Under the pieces are notes generated by a model. The model was not told the DNA's origin. It ran no database searches and worked only from the letters and a program-made list of their open reading frames with translations. This document shows, piece after piece, positions 1-7,397 of a DNA stretch of 64,000 bases. Source of the stretch: Paenibacillus lentus (lineage in GTDB: Bacteria > Bacillota > Bacilli > Paenibacillales > Paenibacillaceae). Position numbers and translations under genes: made by a program. Within the stretch, counting starts at the first letter, position 1; the number at the start of each line of letters is the position of its first letter. The stretch covers positions 2,356,001-2,420,000 of the forward strand of contig NZ_CP034248.1 in NCBI RefSeq assembly GCF_003931855.1, given 5' to 3'.

Positions 1-326
1 GCGATTGTCCGAATATTCCGACAGCAAACGACGGGGAAGAGGCAGCGCGCGTGATCGAAGTGGAATGGGAACATGCGGTGGAAGCAAACTATAGTGTCGA
101 TATCGAAATTACCGGGCATGATCGCCGCAACTTCTTGAATGAAGTGCTGCAAGCCGTCTCAGAGAGCAAGACGAATATCTCCGCGGTCTCTGGGCGATCG
201 GATAAGAATAAGATGGCGCTCATTCATATGACGATCCTCATTCGCAATACAGACCATCTTCATTCCGTCGTGGAGAAGATCAAACGGGTTCAGGATGTAT
301 ATACGGTTCACCGCATTATGCAGTAA
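1..326 (+). CDS. relA: RelA/SpoT (p)ppGpp synthetase/hydrolase, C-terminal end (partial)
   Basis: The open frame enters from the left edge (first full codon at base 3) and stops at 326. The visible about 107 residues begin with DCPNIPT, typical of the segment between the TGS/zinc-finger region and the ACT domain of long RelA/Rel proteins. The remaining residues form the C-terminal ACT domain (VDIEITGHDRRNFLNEVLQ through VYTVHRIMQ). The full enzyme makes and degrades the stringent-response alarmone (p)ppGpp on the ribosome, and this end is the regulatory part. An internal GTG at 51 could be read as a start but the homology continues upstream of it. The dtd gene follows 38 bases downstream, the usual relA-dtd order of Bacillales, so the two are probably co-transcribed. 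Identity is certain at family level; the catalytic domains lie outside the window. Confidence 0.93.
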   Translation, partial: DCPNIPTANDGEEAARVIEVEWEHAVEANYSVDIEITGHDRRNFLNEVLQAVSESKTNISAVSGRSDKNKMALIHMTILIRNTDHLHSVVEKIKRVQDVYTVHRIMQ

Positions 327-364
327 TTTAGCTGCAGGGTTGGAAGTAAAGGAGAAATGAATCG

Positions 365-829
365 ATGAGAGTTGTTGTGCAGCGCTGCAAGGAGGCAAAG
401 GTTACGGTGGGGGATTCCGTAATCGGCCAAATTGGTCCTGGCTTAATGCTGCTCGTTGGCATTACGCATGAGGATACGGAGAAAGAGGCGGCGTACCTGG
501 CGGATAAAATCGCCGGACTGCGGATATTTGAAGATGATGAAGGCAAGATGAATCGCAGTGTAGCAGACATTGGTGGAGCTATATTGTCGGTGTCTCAGTT
601 TACCTTGTATGGGGATTGCCGCAAGGGCAAGCGACCGAGTTTCATCGCTGCAGCAAGACCGGATGTAGCTGAGCCGCTATACGAGCGTTTTAATCAATTG
701 CTTCGCGATAAAGGCTTGGTGGTCGAAACGGGCAAATTCGGCGCAGATATGGACGTGCAGCTAACGAATTGGGGTCCTGTAACTTTAATGCTGGAGAGCC
801 ATCAGTCATCAATGGCGGAAACGCTGTAG
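365..829 (+). CDS. dtd: D-aminoacyl-tRNA deacylase
   Basis: This 154-residue protein has the full length of the DTD family. DTD removes D-amino acids, and mischarged glycine, from tRNA in the cytosol. It starts [11 protein letters not shown] and carries both active-site signatures: [17 protein letters not shown] near residue 77 and NWGPVT near residue 136, which corresponds to the Gly-cisPro motif of the family. A ribosome binding site (AAAGGAGA) lies about 9 bases before the ATG. The gene directly follows relA, the conserved Bacillales pairing, and is closed by a strong terminator. Nothing unusual is seen. Confidence 0.96.
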   Translation: MRVVVQRCKEAKVTVGDSVIGQIGPGLMLLVGITHEDTEKEAAYLADKIAGLRIFEDDEGKMNRSVADIGGAILSVSQFTLYGDCRKGKRPSFIAAARPDVAEPLYERFNQLLRDKGLVVETGKFGADMDVQLTNWGPVTLMLESHQSSMAETL

Positions 830-841
830 CGTGAAGAGTAG

Positions 842-893
842 AATACGATTTCTCTTTTCAGGGCAATCTGGAGAAGAGAGATCGTATTTTTAT
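842..893 (+). terminator. Rho-independent terminator after relA-dtd
   Basis: AATACGATTTCTCTTTTC pairs with GAAGAGAGATCGTATT across a short loop, and the second arm runs into TTTTATTTT. It ends the relA-dtd transcript. Confidence 0.85.
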
Positions 894-937
894 TTTGCCT
901 AAATTTGCACAGCCCCATATTCAAAGGAGTTTATTTC

Positions 938-1105
938 ATGCGACAGTCCCTTAAGGCAGATCAATGGCACCATCCATCGCTTATCCCAGCGGGAGATCGG
1001 ACGGAGGCTCGCATGCTGTCCCGCGCAGCTAAGACGGAGGAGTACGAATGGATCCGGCTGGAGTTTAGACCAGGACGGGAGCTAACTCCCCGTTCTGGAG
1101 GATAG
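938..1105 (+). CDS. Small hypothetical protein (55 aa)
   Basis: A 55-residue open frame starts at the ATG at 938, placed 8 bases after an AAAGGAGT ribosome binding site; an in-frame upstream GTG at 905 has no such site. The product begins MRQSLKADQWHHPSLIPAG and is rich in Arg and Glu. It shows no signal peptide, membrane segment or metal-binding cluster, and I do not recognise a family. Its stop codon forms part of the stem of a terminator hairpin, so the gene appears to be its own transcription unit. The good ribosome binding site and the tightly placed terminator support a real gene, but the function is unknown. Confidence 0.5.
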   Translation: MRQSLKADQWHHPSLIPAGDRTEARMLSRAAKTEEYEWIRLEFRPGRELTPRSGG

Positions 1106-1125
1106 AGCCATTTGGCTCTATTTTG
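1103..1125 (+). terminator. Rho-independent terminator
   Basis: TAGAGCC-ATTT-GGCTCTA is followed by TTTTG. The hairpin includes the stop codon of the preceding 55-aa frame. Almost the same stem occurs on the minus strand near 51501-51517. Confidence 0.8.
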
Positions 1126-1223
1126 CATTGGTGATCGATTTGAGGTATTAGCGCGTTGTTATAAAAAATGATGTTCCGGGTAATAACATGCGAGAGAAAA
1201 AATCCTGGAAGGAGAGGACAGCC

Positions 1224-1733
1224 ATGAGTAAGGTCGCTTTTTTGCTGGCTAACGACTTTGAAGATTCGGAAATGCAGGTTCCCTATGAAGAAGTGAAGAA
1301 GGCGGGACATGAAGCCGATATTATCGGCCTTGAAGCAGGGGAGACGCTGAAGGGAAAACAAGGCAAGGTTGAATATCAGGCGGACAAAGCTATCACCGAT
1401 GTTAAAGTGGCTGATTATGACGCTGTGGTTATTCCGGGTGGGGCATCTCCCGAGAATCTTCGCTTAAATGACGGCATACTGCAATTTGTGAAAGAGGCTA
1501 ATGAGGCGAAAAAAACAATTGCTGCGATTTGTCATGGGCCGCAAATATTGATTAGTGCTGACCTATTGAAAAGACGCACAATTACATGCTATCCTCCGCT
1601 AAAAGATGATGTGGTTAATGCTGGAGCCGAATTTAAAGATCAGGAGGTTGTCGTGGACGGCAACTATATTACTTCGCGCACGCCGAAGGATGAACCGGCC
1701 TTTGTGCGTGAAATTCTTCAGGCACTGCAATAG
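1224..1733 (+). CDS. DJ-1/PfpI family protein (YfkM/PfpI-like)
   Basis: The 169-residue product has the size of single-domain PfpI/YfkM proteins of the DJ-1 superfamily. The family includes stress-induced deglycases, glyoxalase III-type enzymes and annotated proteases; which activity applies cannot be told from sequence. The start at 1224 follows GGAAGGAGAGG by 8 bases; the upstream in-frame ATG at 1188 lacks a site. Visible features are the N-terminal beta strand (KVAFLLANDFEDSE), VVIPGGASPENLR around residue 75, and the nucleophile elbow AAICHGPQ with its Cys near residue 102 followed by His. The C-terminal YITSRTPKDEPAF segment is also typical of the family. It stands between two small genes of unknown function and has no obvious link to hisS downstream. 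Confidence 0.9.
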   Translation: MSKVAFLLANDFEDSEMQVPYEEVKKAGHEADIIGLEAGETLKGKQGKVEYQADKAITDVKVADYDAVVIPGGASPENLRLNDGILQFVKEANEAKKTIAAICHGPQILISADLLKRRTITCYPPLKDDVVNAGAEFKDQEVVVDGNYITSRTPKDEPAFVREILQALQ

Positions 1734-1783
1734 ACGGGGAAGCTAGTTCTTTTCCGATCATCGGGTGATAAGGAGAGATCAAC

Positions 1784-2245
1784 ATGGCCAAACATATTCA
1801 AGCTTATTTTAACAGTGAGGATCAGGCGGAGGGAGCAAAGACGAGCCTGCTCTCATTTGAGACGGAGCATGTCGAGGTGGGACGCCTGGAGCAATCGATT
1901 GGAAGAGACAGCAGCATACTTGTTCCATTCGTCCCGGTCAACAACAGTGCGACGGGAGGAACTTACGGCGCCGTAGGCTATCCTGGGGCAGCTGGAGGGC
2001 AGGGCGTCATCCCGGTGGGTGCTCCGAACAGCTCGTTGAGCGATGAAAATGTCGATGGAATGCAGTCCGCCAGAGGCAGGGAGAGGCAGGAAGCCGATTC
2101 GGTTGTTGATTGGAATGATTTCGGTGACGAAGACTACGAGAGCTTGCAATATGTACTGAGTGTTAAGCTTCAGGAGAAGGATTATGACGCCGCCGTTCAT
2201 AAATTGCGTTCTCAGGGTGCTTTTGTTGCACAGCTTGATGAATAA
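1784..2245 (+). CDS. Hypothetical protein with Gly/Pro-rich centre (possibly stress-related)
   Basis: The 153-residue product starts at an ATG 9 bases after AAGGAGAG. The N-terminal about 45 residues (MAKHIQAYFNSEDQAEGAK) and the C-terminal about 40 residues (YESLQYVLSVKLQEKDYDAAVHKLRSQG, shortened here) look like two halves of a compact alpha/beta fold reminiscent of YflT/17M-type general stress proteins. They are joined by a flexible Gly/Pro/Ser-rich and then acidic segment at about residues 60-110. There is no signal peptide or transmembrane helix. The stress-protein comparison is weak and rests on the shape of the N-terminus only. It lies alone before the hisS leader and is probably ended by the hairpin at 2364. 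Confidence 0.7.
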   Translation: MAKHIQAYFNSEDQAEGAKTSLLSFETEHVEVGRLEQSIGRDSSILVPFVPVNNSATGGTYGAVGYPGAAGGQGVIPVGAPNSSLSDENVDGMQSARGRERQEADSVVDWNDFGDEDYESLQYVLSVKLQEKDYDAAVHKLRSQGAFVAQLDE

Positions 2246-2363
2246 TAAGCGTGTAATAAACCGCTTTCTTTCGTGTAATACAAATGTAACATTACTTCAA
2301 TGATCCTTTAACATAGCCTGTTTATAATAAGAGCATGACCCCCTTTTAAATATATACTTTTGG

Positions 2364-2394
2364 ACCTGCACCCCGTTGGTAGCAGGTCTTTTTC
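2364..2394 (+). terminator. Rho-independent terminator before the hisS promoter
   Basis: GACCTGC and GCAGGTC form a 7-bp stem with a 12-base loop, followed by TTTTTCTTTT. It separates the 1784-2245 gene from the hisS transcription unit. Confidence 0.75.
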
Positions 2395-2405
2395 TTTTGA
2401 AAGGC

Positions 2406-2434
2406 TTGACTTTGCGCTTGGGGTTCCTTAAAAT
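2406..2434 (+). promoter_or_regulatory. Sigma-A-type promoter of hisS-aspS
   Basis: TTGACT (2406-2411) and TAAAAT (2429-2434) are separated by 17 bases. The predicted start lies about 30 bases before the T-box leader. Confidence 0.75.
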
Positions 2435-2467
2435 CTAAAAATATATGTATGTTCTTTAATACTTTTA

Positions 2468-2833
2468 TTCGATGACGGGAGAAAGTAATTCAGCCCCACA
2501 TCCACAGAGAGGAATCCCGGTAGAAGGGTATATGATTGTTCCTGAGGTTGCTTAGGATCATATGCTGTTCAAGACTGGCTGGAAGGATTCTGGTGATGAT
2601 TGAACGAAAGACTTCCCTGAGAACCGGCGGCGAAATGGGCGACAGAGTAGCCGAACGGCGTAGGCGGGCGTTAACCGCATAAAGCGAATGTTGTATTCTA
2701 GGCGGGAAGGTTTAATTGAGAAAGTTGTTTCCGGCTGATACTACGGCAATCGGAATGTGGGTGGCACCACGGGTGATTTGGTAAATGATCTCTCGTCCCT
2801 GTTTGAATTTATGAACAGGGATGGGAGTTTTTT
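2468..2833 (+). promoter_or_regulatory. T-box leader upstream of hisS-aspS, apparent Asp (GAC) specifier
   Basis: The region has the parts of a T-box. Stem I starts near GACGGGAGAAAGTA (2474 on), with the AGTA specifier-loop motif. The T-box sequence TGGGTGGCACCACGGG lies at 2757-2772. A terminator (CGTCCCTG / CAGGGATGGGAG plus a T run) lies at about 2790-2832. Opposite AGTA the 3' strand reads GAA-A-GAC-TTCCC (2606-2616). By alignment with the clearer alaS leader, the specifier is GAC at 2610-2612, an Asp codon. This would place the hisS-aspS operon under control of uncharged tRNA-Asp. The leader class is certain; the specifier assignment is my hand-folded inference. Confidence 0.9.
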
Positions 2834-2876
2834 ATTTTCACAAAGCTTAAGTACGATAATAGATGGAGGATGGGAC

Positions 2877-4121
2877 ATGGCTTTTCAAAAACCGACAGGC
2901 ACGCAAGATATACTGCCTGGTGCTGTAGAGAAGTGGCAGTTCATTGAAGGGAAAGCCCGAGATTTGTGCCGTCGTTTTAATTACAAGGAAATTCGCACGC
3001 CGATCTTCGAACAAACGTCATTGTTTGAACGCGGCGTCGGGGAAACGACGGATATTGTCGAGAAAGAAATGTACACGTTTATTGACAAGGGCGACCGCAG
3101 CATGACGCTTCGGCCAGAAGGAACGGCGGGAGTCGTCCGTTCTTATGTAGAGAACAAGCTGTATGGCGAACCGGATGTAACGAAGCTGTATTACATCGGC
3201 CCGATGTTCCGGTATGAACGTCCTCAGGCGGGACGCCAGCGGCAGTTCCACCAGTTCGGGGTAGAAGTGTTCGGCGCCTTTGATCCGGCGATTGACGCCG
3301 AGACTGTTGCTTTAGGCTACGAGTATTGCCGAGGACTTGGCTTACAGGATGTCAAGGTAGAATTGAACTCTGTGGGCAATCCGGCAAGCCGCGCCGCATA
3401 TCGTGACAAGCTGCTCGGATTTCTCATGCCGATGAAGGATGAGCTCTGCAAGGATTGTCAGTCCCGGATTGAGCGTAATCCGATGCGTGTGCTTGACTGC
3501 AAAGTCGATCAAGATAAGTTTACGGATGCCCCTTCTATTCTGGATAGCCTCGATGAAGAGTGCACCACGCATTTTGCTAAAGTGCAGGAATTGCTTACCG
3601 CGATGGGAATTGAGTATATAATCAATCCCCGTCTCGTGCGCGGCCTGGACTATTACACGCACACTGCGTTTGAATATAAAGCTCAAGGTATTGGGGCGAT
3701 TGATACGATCGGGGGAGGAGGTCGTTATAACGGTCTTGTTGCTGATGTGGGCGGCCCTGATCAACCAGGTATCGGTTTCGCCGTCGGTTTGGAGCGAATC
3801 GCGCTTATCCTGGAGAAACAGGGGATCAGCACCACTGCGGAGAAGCCGCTCGATATTTACCTTGTCGCCCTAGGCGAAGCAGCCGATAAGGAAATTACGA
3901 CACAGTTATTCAAATTGCGTCAAGCCGGTTTCTCGGCTGAACGTGATTACCTGGGCCGCAAAATGAAGGCGCAGATGAAATCCGCCGACCGAATGAAAGC
4001 TCGTTACACCGCCATCCTTGGCGACGACGAGTTGGAGCGGGGGGAGATCGCCCTAAAGTCAATGGAGACTGGCGAGCAGCGTACCGTCAAGCTCGCTGAG
4101 CTTGTGAACGAGTTAAAGTAA
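2877..4121 (+). CDS. hisS: Histidyl-tRNA synthetase
   Basis: This class II synthetase charges tRNA-His in the cytosol. The 414-residue length is normal for the family. The ATG at 2877 is preceded by GGAGGA; the longer frame from 2757 starts inside the T-box and is not used. Motif 2 is seen as FRYERPQAGRQRQFHQFG (about 111-128). The histidine-specific motifs are RGLDYY (255-260) and GGGRYNGL (280-287), and motif 3 is GIGFAVGLERI (298-308). Residues from about 325 form the anticodon-binding domain. It is the first gene of a hisS-aspS pair under a T-box, but 499 bases separate it from aspS. Confidence 0.97.
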   Translation: MAFQKPTGTQDILPGAVEKWQFIEGKARDLCRRFNYKEIRTPIFEQTSLFERGVGETTDIVEKEMYTFIDKGDRSMTLRPEGTAGVVRSYVENKLYGEPDVTKLYYIGPMFRYERPQAGRQRQFHQFGVEVFGAFDPAIDAETVALGYEYCRGLGLQDVKVELNSVGNPASRAAYRDKLLGFLMPMKDELCKDCQSRIERNPMRVLDCKVDQDKFTDAPSILDSLDEECTTHFAKVQELLTAMGIEYIINPRLVRGLDYYTHTAFEYKAQGIGAIDTIGGGGRYNGLVADVGGPDQPGIGFAVGLERIALILEKQGISTTAEKPLDIYLVALGEAADKEITTQLFKLRQAGFSAERDYLGRKMKAQMKSADRMKARYTAILGDDELERGEIALKSMETGEQRTVKLAELVNELK

Positions 4122-4620
4122 GCAGTATTAGCCCTGCATCATGGCAAGCGTATCTCCGCCGGAGAGAGCGCAACCCACAAGAGCCCTTGCCTGCACTATA
4201 GCGAGCAAATCCCCGTTGGGGAGAGCGCTCACCAAGCACGGAGCACCGCCACTACGCACCCCTTAACGGTTATCGCCAGTCGCAGGAGCGTCGGCGTAGA
4301 GCGGGCCCGTCAGGGCGGCAAGCGGCTGAAAGCACCACACTATGCCCGGATGAACCGAAAGCAGAAGAACTATGCAGCGTGTTTACCAGGTAACCCAGGA
4401 GCGCCCAAAGTAAGACGTACCCGAAGGGGGAAAAGCGTTCCACACATCAACCTCAGCGCATTCCCGAAGGGAACAGCGGCTGCAGGAGCACCTCTTCACC
4501 TCCTACGTTACTCCAGTTTGCGGAGTCCCGAGGGCAGCAAGCCCTCGAGGGCCCTCCCTTACGACAAGGGAGGGTTTGGGAGGGATGGGAATACACTCTA
4601 AATGAAGGAGCCATAAATCC
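4122..4620 (+). repeat. hisS-aspS spacer with a family of short hairpin repeats
   Basis: This 499-base non-coding stretch is richer in G+C than its neighbours. It contains several small palindromes followed by a purine stretch ending in AGCG. These are TCTCCGCCGGAGAGAGCG (4153-4170), TCCCCGTTGGGGAGAGCG (4210-4227), ACCCGAAGGGGGAAAAGCG (4419-4437) and TTCCCGAAGGGAACAGCG (4461-4478). They are followed by ACTCC/GGAGT at 4510-4526, CCCGAGGGC / GCCCTCGAGGG at about 4527-4552, and a strong CCCTCCCTT / AAGGGAGGG hairpin at 4552-4571. There is no T run after the last hairpin, so read-through into aspS is expected. Frames here (for example 4350-4601) look spurious. Confidence 0.65.
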
Positions 4621-6402
4621 ATGAATCGTACTCATCATTGCGGAACGCTGAGCGCCGCGCATATTGGAGACACTGTAACCTTGAACGGCTGGGTACAAAC
4701 TCGCCGTGACCTTGGAGGTGTTCTGTTCATCGACCTCCGCGACCGGAGCGGTATCGTGCAGATCGTATTCAACCCAGATTATTCCGGCGAAGCATTGGAA
4801 ATCGCCGACAAAGTACGGAGCGAGTATGTCCTTGCCGTTAAAGGAAAGGTTGTAAAACGGGATCCCGAAACAGTCAACCCGAATCTGCCTACCGGCGAAA
4901 TCGAGGTACAAATTACCGAGATTGAAGTATTGAATGCGGCTAAGACGCCTCCGTTCTTTATTGAAGACGGTGTAGAAGTGGATGAGTCTATCCGCTTGAA
5001 ATACCGTTATCTGGATCTTCGTCGTCCAGAAATGCAAAAAACATTATTGCTTCGTTCCAAAGCGGCGAAAGTATTCCGCGACTTCCTCGACGAAGAAGGA
5101 TTTATCGAAGTGGAAACTCCAATCCTGACAAAGAGCTCTCCGGAAGGTGCTCGCGATTACCTTGTACCGAGCCGGGTGCATGCTGGCGAGTTCTTTGCCC
5201 TACCGCAATCGCCGCAGTTGTACAAGCAGCTGTTGATGGTGAGCGGCGTAGAGCGCTATTATCAAATCGCCCGCTGCTTCCGTGACGAAGACCTGCGTGC
5301 CGACCGTCAACCAGAGTTCACCCAGGTGGACATTGAGACCTCCTTCCTGTCCCGCGACGAATTGCTGGACATGATGGAAAGACTCGTTGTGCGTCTGTTC
5401 AAAGAAACAAAAGGAATCGACATCCCTACGCCGTTCCAGCGCTTGAGCTATGCTGACGCAATGGGTAAATACGGCTCCGACAAGCCTGACCTGCGCTTTG
5501 GGATGGAATTGATCGAAGTGAACGATATCGTCTCTACCTGCGGTGTCAAAGTATTCTCTTCTGTAATCGAAAAAGGCGGAGAAGTTAAAGTACTTAATGC
5601 TAAAGGCTGCGGCACTTGGAGCCGGAAGGAAATTGACGATCTGGGGCCGTTTGCAGCCCGCTATGGAGCAAAGGGCCTTGCCTGGATTCAAGTGAAGGAA
5701 GGCGAGTTCCGCGGACCAATCGTTAAATTTTTCACGGAAGAAGAAATCGAAGCGCTGAGAGAGCGTACGGGTGCAGAAGAAGGCGATCTCTTGCTCTTCT
5801 CCGCTGACACGAAGAAAGTCGTAGCAGATGTGCTTGGAAACCTGCGTCTCAAAATCGGGCGGGATCTTGGCCTCATCGACGACAATGTTTACAAATTCGC
5901 TTGGGTTGTCGACTTCCCGTTGCTCGGTTGGGATGAGGAGCAGAAGCGTTATGTGGCAGAACACCATCCGTTCACGCGTCCTCGCGACGAGGATATCGCT
6001 TTGTTTGACACGGATCCGGGCAAGATTTTGGCTCAAGCCTACGATCTCGTTCTCAATGGATACGAAGTAGGCGGCGGTTCAATGCGGATCTACAAACGAG
6101 ACGTGCAGGAGAAAATGTTCAAGGCGATTGGTTTGTCCCCGGAAGAAGCCCAGGAGAAATTCGGCTTCCTGCTGGATGCCTTTGACTACGGTACACCTCC
6201 GCATGGCGGTGTAGCCTTCGGCTTTGATCGTCTGGTGATGCTGCTTGCCGGCCGCAACAACTTGCGTGAGACGATTGCGTTTCCGAAGACGGCAAGCGCG
6301 ACAGATCTGCTGATGAACGCACCATCCGAAGTGGATGCTCCTCAACTGGAGCAGCTGCATATTAAACTAGCCGTGAAACCGACTGAAGATAAAAAACAAT
6401 AA
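4621..6402 (+). CDS. aspS: Aspartyl-tRNA synthetase
   Basis: The 593-residue product is a bacterial-type AspRS that charges tRNA-Asp. The N-terminal about 105 residues form the OB-fold anticodon domain ([20 protein letters not shown]). The class II core follows, with motif 2 [20 protein letters not shown] near residues 217-236. A GAD-type insertion (about 290-430) is the hallmark of bacterial AspRS, and motif 3 [11 protein letters not shown] lies near residue 535. AAGGAG sits before the ATG. It is the second gene of the hisS-aspS pair. Whether the enzyme is discriminating or also charges tRNA-Asn was not determined. Confidence 0.97.
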   Translation: MNRTHHCGTLSAAHIGDTVTLNGWVQTRRDLGGVLFIDLRDRSGIVQIVFNPDYSGEALEIADKVRSEYVLAVKGKVVKRDPETVNPNLPTGEIEVQITEIEVLNAAKTPPFFIEDGVEVDESIRLKYRYLDLRRPEMQKTLLLRSKAAKVFRDFLDEEGFIEVETPILTKSSPEGARDYLVPSRVHAGEFFALPQSPQLYKQLLMVSGVERYYQIARCFRDEDLRADRQPEFTQVDIETSFLSRDELLDMMERLVVRLFKETKGIDIPTPFQRLSYADAMGKYGSDKPDLRFGMELIEVNDIVSTCGVKVFSSVIEKGGEVKVLNAKGCGTWSRKEIDDLGPFAARYGAKGLAWIQVKEGEFRGPIVKFFTEEEIEALRERTGAEEGDLLLFSADTKKVVADVLGNLRLKIGRDLGLIDDNVYKFAWVVDFPLLGWDEEQKRYVAEHHPFTRPRDEDIALFDTDPGKILAQAYDLVLNGYEVGGGSMRIYKRDVQEKMFKAIGLSPEEAQEKFGFLLDAFDYGTPPHGGVAFGFDRLVMLLAGRNNLRETIAFPKTASATDLLMNAPSEVDAPQLEQLHIKLAVKPTEDKKQ

Positions 6403-6417
6403 TACATTGAGCAAGGA

Positions 6418-6460
6418 ACGGGTAGGGCTCCCTGATAGGAAGCCGTAGCCCGTTTCTGCT
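6418..6460 (+). terminator. Probable terminator after aspS
   Basis: ACGGGTAGGGCT and AGCCGTAGCCCGT form an imperfect stem followed by TTTCTGCTT. The T run is weak, so some read-through to tcdA is possible. Confidence 0.5.
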
Positions 6461-6485
6461 TCCATGAAGGAGGATTGCGGGAGAT

Positions 6486-7238
6486 ATGCTTCATCAGTTT
6501 TCACGCACAGAGCTTGCCATTGGGGCGGAAGGTCTTGAAGTATTGAAGAACAGCACGGTGGCAGTACTCGGTATCGGGGGAGTAGGCTCCATCGCCGTAG
6601 AGGCTCTCGCTCGAACGGGAGTCGGACGGATTATTCTTATCGATAAAGATGTCGTCGATATTACGAACCTGAACCGCCAAATCCATGCGTTAACGACAAC
6701 AATTGGTCAGAAAAAAGCGGACTTGATGTGCGATCGGGTAAAGTTAATTAACCCGGAGTGCGAGACGATTGCGCTGAACATGTTCTATACCGAGGAAACC
6801 TATGAGCAGCTGTTCCAATACGATATCGATTACGTGCTGGATGCTTCGGATACGATTATGTATAAAATCCATCTCATCAAAGAGTGCCTGAAACGGAAAA
6901 TTCCGATGCTGTCCAGCATGGGCGCAGCGAACAAGATGGATCCCACGCGTTTTCAGGTGGCGGACATATCGAAGACATCGGTCGATCCGATGGCTCGTGT
7001 CATTCGGACAAAGCTGCGTAAGGACGGTATAAAAAAAGGAGTCAAGGTTGTGTTCTCCACCGAGGAACCGGTTAAGCCTCGTGAGGATGTAACGAAGAAA
7101 ATTGCCCCGGAAGGTGCGAAAATCCGCAAAGCGAAGCAGCCGCCGGCCAGTAACTCGTTCGTTCCGCCGGTCGTGGGACTCATTATGGTTAGCGTAGCCG
7201 TTCGGGATCTGCTTGAAGCAAATGGAATAAAAATCTGA
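6486..7238 (+). CDS. tcdA: tRNA threonylcarbamoyladenosine dehydratase (TcdA/YrvM, ThiF/E1-like)
   Basis: The 250-residue product belongs to the E1-like ThiF/MoeB superfamily. TcdA uses ATP to cyclise t6A37 of ANN-decoding tRNAs to ct6A. The nucleotide-binding GIGGVGSIAVEALARTGVGR lies near residues 31-50, followed by the Asp of LIDKDVVDITNLNRQ. The product also has the VLDASDTI segment and an RV(I)RTKLRKDGIKKG region typical of the TcdA branch. There is no Cys pair for zinc as in MoeB, which fits TcdA. AAGGAGG precedes the ATG. The aspS-tcdA order is conserved in Bacillus. In B. subtilis rarA follows next; here about 17 kb intervenes. Confidence 0.93.
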   Translation: MLHQFSRTELAIGAEGLEVLKNSTVAVLGIGGVGSIAVEALARTGVGRIILIDKDVVDITNLNRQIHALTTTIGQKKADLMCDRVKLINPECETIALNMFYTEETYEQLFQYDIDYVLDASDTIMYKIHLIKECLKRKIPMLSSMGAANKMDPTRFQVADISKTSVDPMARVIRTKLRKDGIKKGVKVVFSTEEPVKPREDVTKKIAPEGAKIRKAKQPPASNSFVPPVVGLIMVSVAVRDLLEANGIKI

Positions 7239-7258
7239 AAAAGTAGTGCGTAGTTTTT

Positions 7259-7300
7259 GGCGACTTTTCCTTATTAAGTTAAGGTAGTCGCTTTTTGTTT
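7259..7300 (+). terminator. Rho-independent terminator after tcdA
   Basis: GGCGACTTTTCCTTA pairs imperfectly with TAAGGTAGTCGC and is followed by TTTTTGTTTTT. Confidence 0.65.
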
Positions 7301-7397
7301 TTCATGGTGGTATAATGTAACTCCCTTTTGACTTCTGGATATAGTAATAACTCGCCAGGACACAATTGGAACATCTAAACCTTAGGAGGTAACTGAA

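Noticed and set aside
2757..2876. Longer hisS start at 2757
   Set aside because: The extension translates the T-box antiterminator and terminator; GGAGGA supports ATG 2877.
4350..4601. 83-aa open frame between hisS and aspS
   Set aside because: It lies across hairpin repeats, has no ribosome binding site and reads as low-quality basic sequence; the minus-strand frame over the same region is also a shadow.
5200..6036. 278-aa minus-strand frame
   Set aside because: It is the antisense of aspS, whose product matches AspRS throughout.
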